DNA of 64,000 nucleotides. Source: Clostridia bacterium (GTDB lineage: Bacteria; Bacillota; Clostridia; Oscillospirales; Acutalibacteraceae). Every line of letters begins with the position of its first letter. The first letter of the stretch is position 1. The stretch covers positions 1-64,000 of the forward strand of contig JAFUPA010000008.1 of the NCBI GenBank assembly GCA_017481575.1. Reading direction: 5' to 3'. The position numbers were made by a program, and so were the translations under genes. Under the pieces are notes generated by a model that did no database searches, was not told the DNA's origin, and saw nothing but the letters and a program-made list of their open reading frames with translations. Below, piece after piece: positions 16,092 through 26,000 of this stretch.

Positions 16092-16961
16092 TTACTTTTT
16101 GACTACTGGTATCCAAATTTCGCTACGATAATCTGATTCATCCATATTACCCTCTGTATAGGCTTCGATATCCATTTCATAGGTTGGCTGATAACCGGAT
16201 GTCGGGAAAAATTCCGAAGTTATTTTGTGCCACATATCTTGCATTGCTTTCGGCATTGCTCCTTTACACTCAAAAATTGCCCAAGTCCTTGCGGGAATTG
16301 TATTTCTGCGAAATCCTTCCGGGACAACAGCTTTTTTGTTATATACCGCACCAATAGAATAGTCAAAAGTCTTTGCACAGTCGGAATTATTACCATAGCA
16401 AACGCCAAAAATGAATGTTCTGTCGGTTGTGTTTTCCAATAAAGTTTTCACCGTTCCGTCATTGTGTGATTTTGTCCAAAAATCTGGAATGCTTTTTGCA
16501 TTTACATCGTTTTCAATGCTATGCGCTTCAACCTTTTCAATAATTTCAAAAGCTTCCTTTTCAACAATTTTATAGTCCATCATAGAACCTCCGCTTAATG
16601 TAATTTTCACTGAAAGACGAGAAAACGATTTTAACTTTGAGCCATTTTTCTTTGCTTCGGACGGTGTTATTCCGTGAAACTTAGAAAAAGCTCTTGTAAA
16701 ACTCTCTGGACTTTCATAACCATACTTTAATGCAATATCTATTACTTTTATGTCGGAAGCATTCAGCTCATTGCCGGCAAGAGTTAGTCTTCTGTTGCGA
16801 ATATACTCGCCAAGAGAAATATCGCATAGAATACCAAAAATTCTTTGAAAATAAAAGCTTGAACAAGCGGCCTCATCAGCCACCTTGTCATAATTTATTT
16901 CTTCTGTTAAATGTTCCTCTATGTAGTTGATAGCATTTTGCATTCCGGTAATCCAATCCAT
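16092..16961 (-). CDS. AraC-family regulator with GyrI-like effector domain
   Basis: The 289-residue protein has two AraC-type helix-turn-helix motifs in residues about 8-105 (ACSSFYFQRIFG and DIALKYGYESPESFTRAFSKFHGITPSEAK), followed by a GyrI/SOUL-like small-molecule domain (about 125-289) ending EIWIPVVKK. Such proteins sense cationic or hydrophobic compounds and often control efflux genes; no target is evident here. It is divergent from glpK with 468 bases between. CGAAAGGAGAACG upstream is the ribosome binding site. Confidence 0.9.
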   Translation of the reverse strand: MDWITGMQNAINYIEEHLTEEINYDKVADEAACSSFYFQRIFGILCDISLGEYIRNRRLTLAGNELNASDIKVIDIALKYGYESPESFTRAFSKFHGITPSEAKKNGSKLKSFSRLSVKITLSGGSMMDYKIVEKEAFEIIEKVEAHSIENDVNAKSIPDFWTKSHNDGTVKTLLENTTDRTFIFGVCYGNNSDCAKTFDYSIGAVYNKKAVVPEGFRRNTIPARTWAIFECKGAMPKAMQDMWHKITSEFFPTSGYQPTYEMDIEAYTEGNMDESDYRSEIWIPVVKK

Positions 16962-17429
16962 AGTCGTTCTCCTTTCGGTGTAATTACATTATAAAGCAAA
17001 GTAATATAATTTCCTGACTTTTCGTGTCCACATATGCAAATATGTTTAGTTATACCTTAATGACTTTATAACTAATTATAACATAATTTTACTCGCACAA
17101 CAAACAATGTTAACATATTACAAATTTGTCCCTATTGTACCTCAACCATATCATATATTTATTCTGATAACAACAACATTTTTTAAGAAAAGCGTTGATT
17201 TGCATCACAGTGCTTCTTTAAAATAATAATTCAGGACAAATGCTTTCTTTTTTGAAAAACAGTTGCTTGTATTTGCATAACCAAGTCAAAATCTATACGA
17301 TTGTTACAAATCCAACCGCTTCCCGTGTTGACTTTTATATATAAAAGGTATAAAATGTATATGTATATAAACTACGGTGGAAGATTATGACTTTTGCTGT
17401 GTTTAATCAGTAATAAGGAGGCTAAACCT
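16962..17429. other. Long AT-rich divergent intergenic region
   Basis: No credible ORF. The glpK side holds TTGACT (17328-17333) and TATAAA (17349-17354), a slightly short 15-base spacer promoter. The AraC side has a minus-strand TATAAT at about 16988-16993 without a good -35 box. AraC-family binding repeats were not identified by eye. Confidence 0.5.
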
Positions 17430-18926
17430 ATGTATGTAATGGCTCTTGACCAGGGTACAACCAGCTCCCGTGCGATAGTTTTTGACAAGCAGGGCAGAAT
17501 AGTATCCAAGGCGCAGAACGAATTTGACCAGATTTACCCCAAAACAGGTTGGGTTGAGCATAACCCGATGGATATTCTCTACAGCCAGCTTAAGGCAATC
17601 ACGGGTGTTATCAACTCGGGCGAGTTTGATGTTAAAAAAATCGCAGGTATCGGTATCACCAATCAGCGTGAAACAACAATCATCTGGGATAAGGACACAG
17701 GCAAGCCCATTTATAACGCTATCGTCTGGCAGTGCCGCCGCACGGCTGACCTTTGCGAGCAGCTCAAAGAGGAGGGCCTCGGGGATTATATCCGTGAGCA
17801 TACGGGACTTCTTATAGACGCTTACTTCTCGGGCACAAAAATCAAGTGGATTCTTGACAATGTTGAGGGCGCACGTGCCGCCGCTGAAAGAGGAAAGCTT
17901 CTTTTCGGTACGGTTGAAACCTGGCTAATCTGGAATCTTACCGGCGGTAAGGTTCACGTAACAGACTACTCAAACGCATCAAGAACAATGCTTTTTGATG
18001 TTGACAAGCTTGAATGGGACGAGTACCTTTGCGAAAAGCTCGGTGTTCCGATGTGTATGCTTCCCACACCCGTTGAATCAAGCGGCATTTACGGCGAGGT
18101 CGCACCGAACATTCTCGGTCTTGAAGAGCTTGCAGGCATTCCTATCTGCGGTGCAATCGGTGACCAGCCTGCCGCACTTTTCGGTCAGGCTTGCTTCAAT
18201 CCGGGACAGGCTAAAAATACATACGGCACAGGCTGTTTCCTGCTTATGAATACGGGCGACAAGCGTGTCGACTCAAAGCACAATCTCCTCACCGGTGTTG
18301 CGTGGAGCCTTAACGGCAAAACAACCTACTCAATTGAGGGAAGTGCCTTCAACGCAGGTTCGGTTATCAAATGGCTTCGTGACGAGCTTCATCTCATCGA
18401 CCACGCAAGCCGCTGTGACGAGCTTGCCGAGAGTGTTCCCGATGCAAACGGAATGTACCTTGTTCCTGCTTTTACAGGTCTCGGCGCACCTTATTGGGAT
18501 ATGTACGCAAGAGGTACAATCGTCGGTCTCACACGTGGCGTTAACCGTGCCCATTTTGCAAGAGCCGTGCTTGAAAGCATCGCTTTCCAGTCGACGGACC
18601 TGCTCGAGGCTATGGCAAAGGATTCGCAGATTACTCTTTCCGAGCTTCGTGTTGACGGTGGTGCAAGCGTAAGTGATGTTATGATGCAGATTCAGGCTAA
18701 CCTTATCCGCACAATGGTTAACCGACCGAAGACCGTTGAAACAACGGCACTCGGTGCCGCATACCTTGCAGGTCTTGCAGTTGGAATGTGGAAGAATTTT
18801 GACGAAATCGAGTGTAACCGTGAGGTTGAAAAGGTATTTATCCCCACAATGGAGCAGGCAGACAGAGACAAGCTTTACAAAGGCTGGCTTCGTGCTGTTG
18901 AACGTTCCAAAGGCTGGGAAGAATAA
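17430..18926 (+). CDS. glpK: Glycerol kinase
   Basis: This 498-residue FGGY-family kinase phosphorylates glycerol to glycerol 3-phosphate. Motifs: LDQGTTSSRAIVFD at the N-terminus, GITNQRETTIIWD, WQCRRTAD, YSNASRTMLFD, GDQPAALFGQ, YGTGCFLLMN and the C-terminal DGGASVSDVMMQ. The frame opens earlier (17394), but ATG 17430 is chosen: AAGGAG at 17415-17420 precedes it by 9 bases and homologues begin at MYVMALDQG. No glpF, glpD or glpP is adjacent. Confidence 0.98.
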   Translation: MYVMALDQGTTSSRAIVFDKQGRIVSKAQNEFDQIYPKTGWVEHNPMDILYSQLKAITGVINSGEFDVKKIAGIGITNQRETTIIWDKDTGKPIYNAIVWQCRRTADLCEQLKEEGLGDYIREHTGLLIDAYFSGTKIKWILDNVEGARAAAERGKLLFGTVETWLIWNLTGGKVHVTDYSNASRTMLFDVDKLEWDEYLCEKLGVPMCMLPTPVESSGIYGEVAPNILGLEELAGIPICGAIGDQPAALFGQACFNPGQAKNTYGTGCFLLMNTGDKRVDSKHNLLTGVAWSLNGKTTYSIEGSAFNAGSVIKWLRDELHLIDHASRCDELAESVPDANGMYLVPAFTGLGAPYWDMYARGTIVGLTRGVNRAHFARAVLESIAFQSTDLLEAMAKDSQITLSELRVDGGASVSDVMMQIQANLIRTMVNRPKTVETTALGAAYLAGLAVGMWKNFDEIECNREVEKVFIPTMEQADRDKLYKGWLRAVERSKGWEE

Positions 18927-19016
18927 TATAATTACTACCTCCGCCCTAAGTCTATAACACGACTTTTCGGGTAAAATAATACATATATTTTATATGTATA
19001 TAGGAGGTAGTTTATT

Positions 19017-20126
19017 ATGCCCAAAGTAGTATGCGATTGGAAAACCCTGCACGACTTTATGGTTGATGCGTTCAAGGGTGTAGGTGTTCCTGCGGAGGAT
19101 TGCGAAATCGTTGTTGACGTCATTCTCGAGTCTGACAGACGTGGTATCGAGTCACACGGTTGCAACCGTTTCAAACCAATCTATATTGACAGAATTAACG
19201 CAGGCATTCAGCAGCCTGTAACAAACTTTGAGATTATCAAAGAAACCCCGACAACAGCAGTTGTTGACGGTCACAACGGTATGGGTCAGGTCATCGGCTA
19301 TAAGGCTATGAGCATGGCTATTGAAAAGGCCAAGGAATACGGTATGGGTATGGTTGCTGTACGCAACTCCTGCCACTACGGTATTGCAGGTTATTATACA
19401 ACAATGGCAACCAAGGCAGGCTGTATCGGTATGACAGGTACAAATGCCCGTCCGTCAGTTGCTCCGACCTTCGGTGTTGAGGGGATGTTCGGCACAAACC
19501 CGTTCACAATCGGCGTTCCGACGGATGAAGATTTTGACTTCAACTTCGACTGTGCAACATCAATAACACAGAACGGTAAGGTTGAGTATTACGAGCGTAT
19601 CGGCGAGGATATCCACCACGGCACGGTTATCGACATTGACGGCAACTCCGTTGAGGGGGATGCAGGTGAAGCACTCAAAAAGATTCGTAACGGCACAGCC
19701 GCACTCACAACTCTCGGCGGTATCGGCGAAGAACTGGGCGGCTACAAGGGCTACGGATTTGCAATGGCAGTTGAATTTTTCTCATCAATCCTTCAGGACG
19801 GTGCTTATGGTAAGGACCTCGACGGTAAGGACGAAAACGGCAACATCCGCCCGTATCACCTCGGCCATTACTTTATCGCTATTGATACAGACCACTTTCT
19901 CGGTGAAAAAATCGCACGTAAGAAGGCAGGCGACATCATTCGTTCAGTTCGTGCATCAAAGAAGATGCCCGATGCAGAGCGTATATACACCGCAGGCGAA
20001 AAAGAGTGGGAAATCTGGCTCGAGCGTAAGGACAGCGGTGTGCCGATTAACGAGTCTGTTCAGGCAGAAATGAATAAGGTTCGTGATGACCTCGGGCTGG
20101 GCTATGTATTCCCGTGGGAAAAGTAA
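19017..20126 (+). CDS. LDH2-family malate/lactate dehydrogenase
   Basis: The 369-residue protein belongs to the LDH2/YlbC/YbiC family of NAD(P)-dependent 2-hydroxyacid dehydrogenases (malate, L-lactate, sulfolactate or ureidoglycolate). Seen: SDRRGIESHGCNR, DGHNGMGQVIGYKAM, VRNSCHYGIAGYY with the catalytic His, and GTNPFTIGVPT. AGGAGG lies 7 bases before ATG 19017. Because malic enzyme follows and overlaps its downstream RBS region, oxidation or formation of malate is the likely role; substrate is inferred from context only. Confidence 0.9.
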   Translation: MPKVVCDWKTLHDFMVDAFKGVGVPAEDCEIVVDVILESDRRGIESHGCNRFKPIYIDRINAGIQQPVTNFEIIKETPTTAVVDGHNGMGQVIGYKAMSMAIEKAKEYGMGMVAVRNSCHYGIAGYYTTMATKAGCIGMTGTNARPSVAPTFGVEGMFGTNPFTIGVPTDEDFDFNFDCATSITQNGKVEYYERIGEDIHHGTVIDIDGNSVEGDAGEALKKIRNGTAALTTLGGIGEELGGYKGYGFAMAVEFFSSILQDGAYGKDLDGKDENGNIRPYHLGHYFIAIDTDHFLGEKIARKKAGDIIRSVRASKKMPDAERIYTAGEKEWEIWLERKDSGVPINESVQAEMNKVRDDLGLGYVFPWEK

Positions 20127-20146
20127 TTTTTGGAGGAAAATATATA

Positions 20147-21316
20147 ATGGATTACGCAAAAGAATCTCTTAAGCTCCACTATGAGTGGAATGGTAAAATT
20201 GAAGTAGTGGCAAGAGCCAAGGTTGACTCAACCGAGGCACTTTCACTTGCATATACACCGGGCGTTGCACAGCCCTGTCTCGAAATTCAGAAGGATATCA
20301 ACAAGAGCTACGAGTTCACACGCCGTTCAAACCTTGTTGCAGTTATTACTGACGGCTCTGCTGTTCTTGGTCTCGGTGACATCGGACCAGAAGCAGGTAT
20401 GCCTGTTATGGAAGGTAAGTGCGTTCTCTTTAAGGAATTCGGCGGTGTTGATGCTTTCCCTCTCTGCATCCGCACACAGGATGTTGACGAGTTTGTAAAC
20501 ACAGTTGCGCTTCTTTGTGGCAGCTTCGGCGGCATCAACCTTGAGGATATTGCGGCACCCCGTTGCTTCGAAATCGAAAAAAAGCTCAAAGAAAAGGCAG
20601 ATATTCCGATCTTCCACGATGACCAGCACGGAACAGCGGTTATCTGCTGTGCGGCTCTTATCAACTCACTTAAAATCGTGGGCAAGAAGATTGAAGATTG
20701 CACCGCAGTATTCAACGGCGCAGGTGCGGCAGGTGTTGCTATTGCAAAGCTTTTTAAGGTAATGGGTATCGGTGACATCATTATGTGTGACCGTAAGGGC
20801 ATCATTTGTGACGGTGACGACCTTGCACCCGCAAAGCAGGATATCGCAGACTTCACAAACAAAAATCATATGCACGGCACACTCGCAGATGCAATGAAGG
20901 GCGCAGATATATTCATCGGCGTTTCAGCACCGGGTGTTGTTACACAGGATATGATTCGTTCAATGGCAAAAGACCCGATTGTTCTCGCAATGGCTAACCC
21001 CGTTCCCGAGATTATGCCCGACCTTGCAAAGGAAGCGGGAGCGGCAGTTGTCGGCACAGGTCGAAGTGATTTTCCAAACCAGGTTAACAATGTTCTCGCT
21101 TTCCCCGGAATTTTCCGTGGTGCTCTTGATGTGAGAGCAAGCGACATCAACGAGGATATGAAGATTGCGGCGGCAAAGGCACTTGCAGACCTTGTTTCTG
21201 ACGAAGAGCTCAACCCCGAATATGTTATTCCCAAGGCATTCGACCCGAGAGTCGGCGGTGCAGTTGCAGCAGCAGTTGCTCAGGCTGCAAAGGATTCCGG
21301 CGTAGCACGTATATAA
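20147..21316 (+). CDS. NAD(P)-dependent malic enzyme
   Basis: A 389-residue short-form malic enzyme that decarboxylates malate to pyruvate. Typical motifs: SLAYTPGVAQPCLEI, VTDGSAVLGLGDIGPEAGMPVMEGK, FHDDQHGTA (metal and catalysis), NGAGAAGVAIAKL (dinucleotide binding) and ALANPVPEI-type MANPVPEIMP. It lacks the phosphotransacetylase-like extension of long MaeB proteins. ATG 20147 is preferred over GTG 20114 because GGAGG at 20132-20136 precedes it; the GTG lies inside the upstream gene. Presumably one operon with the LDH2 gene. Confidence 0.95.
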   Translation: MDYAKESLKLHYEWNGKIEVVARAKVDSTEALSLAYTPGVAQPCLEIQKDINKSYEFTRRSNLVAVITDGSAVLGLGDIGPEAGMPVMEGKCVLFKEFGGVDAFPLCIRTQDVDEFVNTVALLCGSFGGINLEDIAAPRCFEIEKKLKEKADIPIFHDDQHGTAVICCAALINSLKIVGKKIEDCTAVFNGAGAAGVAIAKLFKVMGIGDIIMCDRKGIICDGDDLAPAKQDIADFTNKNHMHGTLADAMKGADIFIGVSAPGVVTQDMIRSMAKDPIVLAMANPVPEIMPDLAKEAGAAVVGTGRSDFPNQVNNVLAFPGIFRGALDVRASDINEDMKIAAAKALADLVSDEELNPEYVIPKAFDPRVGGAVAAAVAQAAKDSGVARI

Positions 21317-21334
21317 TTCTTAATAAAATAATTA

Positions 21335-21371
21335 ACGGAGACAACTTCACTCGAAGTTATCTCCGTTTTTT
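21335..21371 (+). terminator. Terminator after malic enzyme gene
   Basis: AACGGAGA-CAACTT pairs with AAGTTA-TCTCCGTT around CACTCG, followed by TTTTTT ending at 21371. It closes the LDH2-malic enzyme transcript. Confidence 0.92.
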
Positions 21372-21382
21372 AATCTGTTTTA

Positions 21383-21460
21383 TGTGCCGCAGGCACATTT
21401 AGCTTCGTCAGAAATTTAGCTGACCAAAGGTCAATTTGCTCACCGAAAGGTGAATTTAAC
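21383..21460. repeat. Array of short palindromes joined by AATTT spacers
   Basis: Three small hairpins in a row: TGTGCCGCAGGCACA (21383-21397), TGACCAAAGGTCA (21421-21433) and TCACCGAAAGGTGA (21440-21453), separated by ATTTAGC, AATTTGC and AATTTAAC. The layout recurs at 59358-59452 and in part at 41991-42004. Confidence 0.6.
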
Positions 21461-21462
21461 TT

Positions 21463-22065
21463 TTACTTTATCCACTCTCTTATTCTCAACGGAATTCCCA
21501 TTTTCTCCGAAATTGCCTTACATTTTTCAATTTCCTCTTCGGAGATTACATCGACCGCCGTGAACTTTACGTTCGGAATATACTTTTTGCAATCCTCTGC
21601 AAACTTCAGCAGGGCAGGGTATGCCTCTTCACCGAACTTCGAACGTGTAACACGCTGATAGCTTTCTGCGTCGGGAGCGTTAAGGCTTATTGAAATACAG
21701 TCAACAACACCTTCAAAAAGATGTGCTGTAGGCTTACCGTTTATAAGATCAGAAAGTCCGTTTGAATTAAGTCGGATTTTGAGCGAATGCTTCTCTTTAA
21801 GATACTTTGCCGCTTCAATCAGGTTGTCAAGAGCCTGTGTCGGTTCGCCGTAACCGCAAAATACAACTTCATCATACGGTGAAAAATCAAAACCGTCAAT
21901 TTCTGCCTTAATCTCTTCAATTGTCGGGTCTTTCTTGAGCCAGAGCGATTCAGCCGAGCCAAGTCCGTCACCGTTGCTTCTTATGCAAAAAATGCACGAA
22001 CAGGGGCATTTGTTTGTTATGTTCATATACGCACTGCCTGCGTAGGTGTAAATTATATCAGCCAT
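21463..22065 (-). CDS. Small radical SAM protein, TatD-linked/TIGR04100-like
   Basis: This 200-residue protein has the radical SAM cluster motif C-x3-C-x2-C in NKCPCSCIFC (about residues 19-26), then VVFCGYGEPTQ and IRLNSNGLS, typical of compact 4Fe-4S SAM enzymes of the 7-carboxy-deazaguanine-synthase-like group. No SPASM extension is present. It sits 21 bases downstream of a membrane protein gene on the same strand, a pairing I recall from the TIGR04100/TIGR04002 families; the reaction and substrate are unknown. Confidence 0.85.
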   Translation of the reverse strand: MADIIYTYAGSAYMNITNKCPCSCIFCIRSNGDGLGSAESLWLKKDPTIEEIKAEIDGFDFSPYDEVVFCGYGEPTQALDNLIEAAKYLKEKHSLKIRLNSNGLSDLINGKPTAHLFEGVVDCISISLNAPDAESYQRVTRSKFGEEAYPALLKFAEDCKKYIPNVKFTAVDVISEEEIEKCKAISEKMGIPLRIREWIK

Positions 22066-22086
22066 AGTTTTTGTCCTCCGTGTCCG

Positions 22087-22650
22087 TTATATTTTATCCT
22101 TAATTTTAATTTTGTCAAGTGCGGCGCCAAGCATAATGAAAATAATTGCACTGCCGACAGCCTGAATTATATTGCCCGGTATGCTGTATATTGCAGAAGC
22201 CCACGCAACCGAACTGAAAAAATACTCGCAAAACTGACCGAAACCGTTGGTTGACGAAACTGAAATAATAACGACCTCTGCAATGTAGTAACCTGCAACA
22301 GTAATCAACGAGGCGGCGGGAAGAGCCACGAGGCTCCTTTTGGTGAGTATTTTGTTACTTTTTCTTCCGAACGGCAAAACAAGCAAGGACTTAATTGCGA
22401 ATGTCGGCAACATATATAATGTATAGCCGCCGAGAGCATCGGCTAACATTCCGCCAAGTCCTGCGCATATCATCGCAAGGGGAGTGGGCAAAAAGGAAGC
22501 CGCAAGGTAAATTATCGAATCACCGAGGTGAATGTAACCATTATGTGCAGGTATTTTTATGTAAAAGGTCAACACAGTCGTCATCGCCGCAAAAAGCGAA
22601 GCGAGAACAATCTGTTGTAAAAACCTTGTCTGTCTGTTTCTTTTCATCAA
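22087..22650 (-). CDS. ECF-transporter S-component-like membrane protein
   Basis: A 187-residue integral membrane protein with about five or six hydrophobic segments. The N-terminal VLASLFAAMTTVLTFY and IHLGDSIIYLAASFL resemble substrate-binding (S) subunits of energy-coupling-factor vitamin transporters. It is first in a two-gene leftward unit with the radical SAM protein, which suggests the pair handles one small molecule, for example uptake plus conversion. The ECF A/T subunits are not nearby. AGAGGTCC on the minus strand is the likely RBS. Confidence 0.75.
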   Translation of the reverse strand: MMKRNRQTRFLQQIVLASLFAAMTTVLTFYIKIPAHNGYIHLGDSIIYLAASFLPTPLAMICAGLGGMLADALGGYTLYMLPTFAIKSLLVLPFGRKSNKILTKRSLVALPAASLITVAGYYIAEVVIISVSSTNGFGQFCEYFFSSVAWASAIYSIPGNIIQAVGSAIIFIMLGAALDKIKIKDKI

Positions 22651-23099
22651 AAGGACCTCTTTAAATTGACTGCTTACAAGTATACTACAATTTTGTTCAA
22701 AATCAATTGTTTTTTGATTGTTATATTATTTAGCATTGAATTTTTTGTTTAGTACGGCTTGTATAATTCACACATTTTAAATAAAATGTCTAAAAAGAAA
22801 AAAGACTTATTTGCTTTTAAATTTTTTGTTTTGCGCAATTTGCACAAATTTAGTTTTGCGGTTTTGTACCTTGTGCATTACCGCCCAAACGGCAGATAAA
22901 AAATTCGTTAATTTTGCTTAAAACACGGCAAAACCGAAAAAATTTTTCATATATTTTTTGGTAAAAATCTATTTACAAATTGGTTTTTATTTGATAATAT
23001 TAGTATAAGCCAAAGTGTATTAGTGGGGCTTGTGTGAGCTATCGGGTCGCACTAATCCGCTTACAGAGTACTTGGCAACTTTATTGGAGGTGTTTTTAG
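22651..23099. other. AT-rich divergent region with promoters and structured leader
   Basis: No believable gene. On the minus side, TTGATT (22701-22706) and TATACT (22679-22684) with 16-base spacing may drive the ECF-like gene. On the plus side, TTTACA (22972-22977) and TAATAT (22995-23000) with 17-base spacing may drive the dockerin protein. The transcript leader 23009-23077 can pair GCCAAAGT with ACTTGGC, enclosing TATTAGTG (23018-23025) and CACTAAT; the fold matches no riboswitch I know. Confidence 0.5.
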
Positions 23100-26000
23100 A
23101 TGAAACAATCTAAAAGACTGTTGTGCGTTCTTCTCGCCTTACTTATGATGCTTTCTGCATTGACAGTTGGCGCAAGTGCGTACAAACACAACTACGAGAG
23201 ACCGTACGGTTACGATTCAATCTTAACCCCGTACTTCTCAAACGACCAGGCATCATCAGCTTTGCTCGACTTCCTCGATGACGAAGTTTTTGCACCTATG
23301 AACGTTAACGAGGAGCTTTTGGGAATTGAGATTAAAATCTATTCTCTTGACTCACTTTTCGACTCTGTTGACAATATCACATCCAGCACACTTTACGGTG
23401 TTGCTACAGTTCTTAACCTTGGTGACATTGAAAGTATGAACTGGGATATTCCGCAGGATTCAGGCTATCGTCGCCGTTCAACAACATTGAGCGACGGTGA
23501 GTTCTTTGCGAAATTCCTTCAGTTTGTTCAGGTTAATGCTGACCCGCTTTACAAGCTCATCGGTAACGACCTTGATCTTGGTGTTATCGGTAACTTCGTT
23601 AACCTCAGCGAATTGATTCCTATGCTCGATGACCTTCACGGTTACCTTACATACACAGTCTATAATCTTCTTATAGACCCCGATATGCTTGAGGAAAACT
23701 ACGACAAGGCTAACTCAAATCTCGACCAGATTATCAACGACTTCCTTGCAAACCGTTGTATCAAGTTCATTGGTGATATGCTTGCAGATGCAGAAACCGG
23801 TGAGAATGCGCTCGCAGATTTCCTTGGTCTTGAAACAAACGAGGACGGTACTCTTAAAGAGACGATGGGTCTTGTTCAGCTCTGCCCGTCACTTACTGCT
23901 GACGAGGTTGACATTACAAAGGCTTCAATCTACGATTTCTGTAAGAACATCTTTACGGCTCTTATAGACGATATCGTTATTCCTTTTGCAGGTGAGCTTA
24001 TTATCGATCTTCTCGAGATTCCTCTTGATGACCCGACTGCAGAGGAAATGTCTTACGTTGATATGGCAATCAACCTTTTTGTTACATATGAAACAGTTGG
24101 TCTTACCGAGGATGCAACTGCTGAAGAGATTATGACAGCTTTCCTTACACAGGAAGGTTGCCCGAATCCCGAGGCTCCTAACAACCTTGATAAGATTAAC
24201 ACAGGAGTAAGATACATTCTTAAAGAAGGTATCACAAGCTACATCTATCTTCAGGATGACGGCAACGGCGGTAAATACCTCACAGTTGCTCCTAACCTTA
24301 TGGATCAGCTTGCTGACCTCCTCAAGGGTGTTCTTCCCATGCTTCCGACATTCCTTTCAGACTTCCCCGTACTTTCAGCGGAAGATACAGCATACCTTGA
24401 AACTGCAACAGAAGAGCAGGTATTTGCTTTCGCAATGCAGATGATTCTTGAAGCATTCGTTGACGGTGTTTACTTCCCCAGCAGATGTAACTCCATCAAG
24501 GAGCTCGCAACTTATACTCTTGTTAACGTTGCGGCAGGAATCATCCCCTCTGTTGACTTCGAGGCTAAGATTGAAAGCGGCGAGCTTGTTCCTGACTCAA
24601 TGCAGTGTCTTGACGTTGCAGCGGCAGTTCTCCGTTACTACATCGTTGGTGAAATGGGCTACAGACCCGGCGACACAGTTGAGTCTTACGAGGCTCTTAT
24701 CAATAACCTTACACCGACATTTGACGAGCTTCTCAACGCTGTATTTGACCAGCTTCTCGGTCAGTACGCTGTTCTCTTCAACCTCTATCCGAACGATTCT
24801 TACAAGACAGAGGCTAATATGAAGAGCCCGTGGTATAAGCTCTATATGACAGTTGGTCAGGTTATTCCTCTCACAAACATCTTCTACGGTGTTGAGGACA
24901 GCCAGTACGGTATGGAGAACCTCTTCGTTGACAGCATCATTGGCAGCATTCTTAACTTTGATATCAACGGTCTTCTCCGCATCATCGGTTCCAGACCTGA
25001 TTCAGAGCTTAACAAGCCTCTCAGCCAGGCACTCGTTAACCTTATCGCTCGTGTTCTTAACGGACTTATGCGTCTCCCAACTGAGAAGGATTCAGAGGCA
25101 TATCTCAACGATAACTCATACCAGCTCAACCTCGTTGTTCCTTATGCTTACACAACTCTTGATGAGCTTCTTATCGAGGTTAACACAACAAATACAAGTG
25201 CTGCATATCCGCAGAGATATAACAGCAACGCCGCTCTTAACGGTACAGGTCTTCAGAGAACAGCTTACATGCTTCTCCACCTTATCACAAACCTTACAGG
25301 TGAGGGTACACTTTTTGGCGAGTCAGTTGACCTTGTTGCAACACTTCTCGGCATTATCGACCTTGACCAGTTTGAATATATGAAGGTTGACTATGAGGAT
25401 AATCACCCCGCAGGCGAGGCCTTCACAATCAAGCAGCTCAAGGATCTTTATGAGGAACTTAAGATTCCTGATAACGAAGGTATTAAGTATTATGAGGAAG
25501 ATTACTCATACTTCCGTATGGTTGACTGGGCTCCGTGGGCATACCTTAACTTCAAGGAGATCGTTGGTCATGCAGAAAGTATAATCAATGCTTATGACGC
25601 TTCCGAAGCTGACCCCGATAACAACGTAGCTCCTGCACGTTCAGACATTACTTACGCTTACTATGCACTCTACCATACTTACTGGGATATGCTCAGATAC
25701 TACCCGACAACTGCTAACAACTACCAGTTGAACAAGGTTTATCAGAAGGCTATTGCAGGTAATTATTCAAATGTAGATGCAGACGGCAATCAGGTTTACA
25801 CCACACGTACATGGGATGCTTACGAAAAGGCATTCAACTTCGCAACTCAGGTTATGGAAGAGTATGCAGTTTACGAAGCAAACGGTACACTCGGTGACTA
25901 CAAGCAGTCCAAGATTAATATGGCTCGTGCACAGCTTCGTGACGCAATGCAGGGTCTCAAGCCGAACATTGGCGATGCTGACTATTCAGAGCTTATAGCA

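Noticed and set aside
15905..16102. 65-codon frame in the DUF559-AraC gap
   Set aside because: It starts inside a hairpin loop, crosses a second perfect hairpin, lacks an RBS and ends inside the AraC-family gene.
20114..20146. Upstream GTG start for malic enzyme
   Set aside because: It lies inside the end of the LDH2 gene; the ATG at 20147 has GGAGG at the right distance.
22786..22899. 37-codon Lys/Phe-rich frame in the ECF-dockerin gap
   Set aside because: Composition follows local AT bias, no RBS, no homology visible; treated as chance.
23009..23077. Cyclic-di-GMP, THF or other known riboswitch
   Set aside because: Signature loops of these classes were looked for and not found; kept only as an unclassified structured leader.
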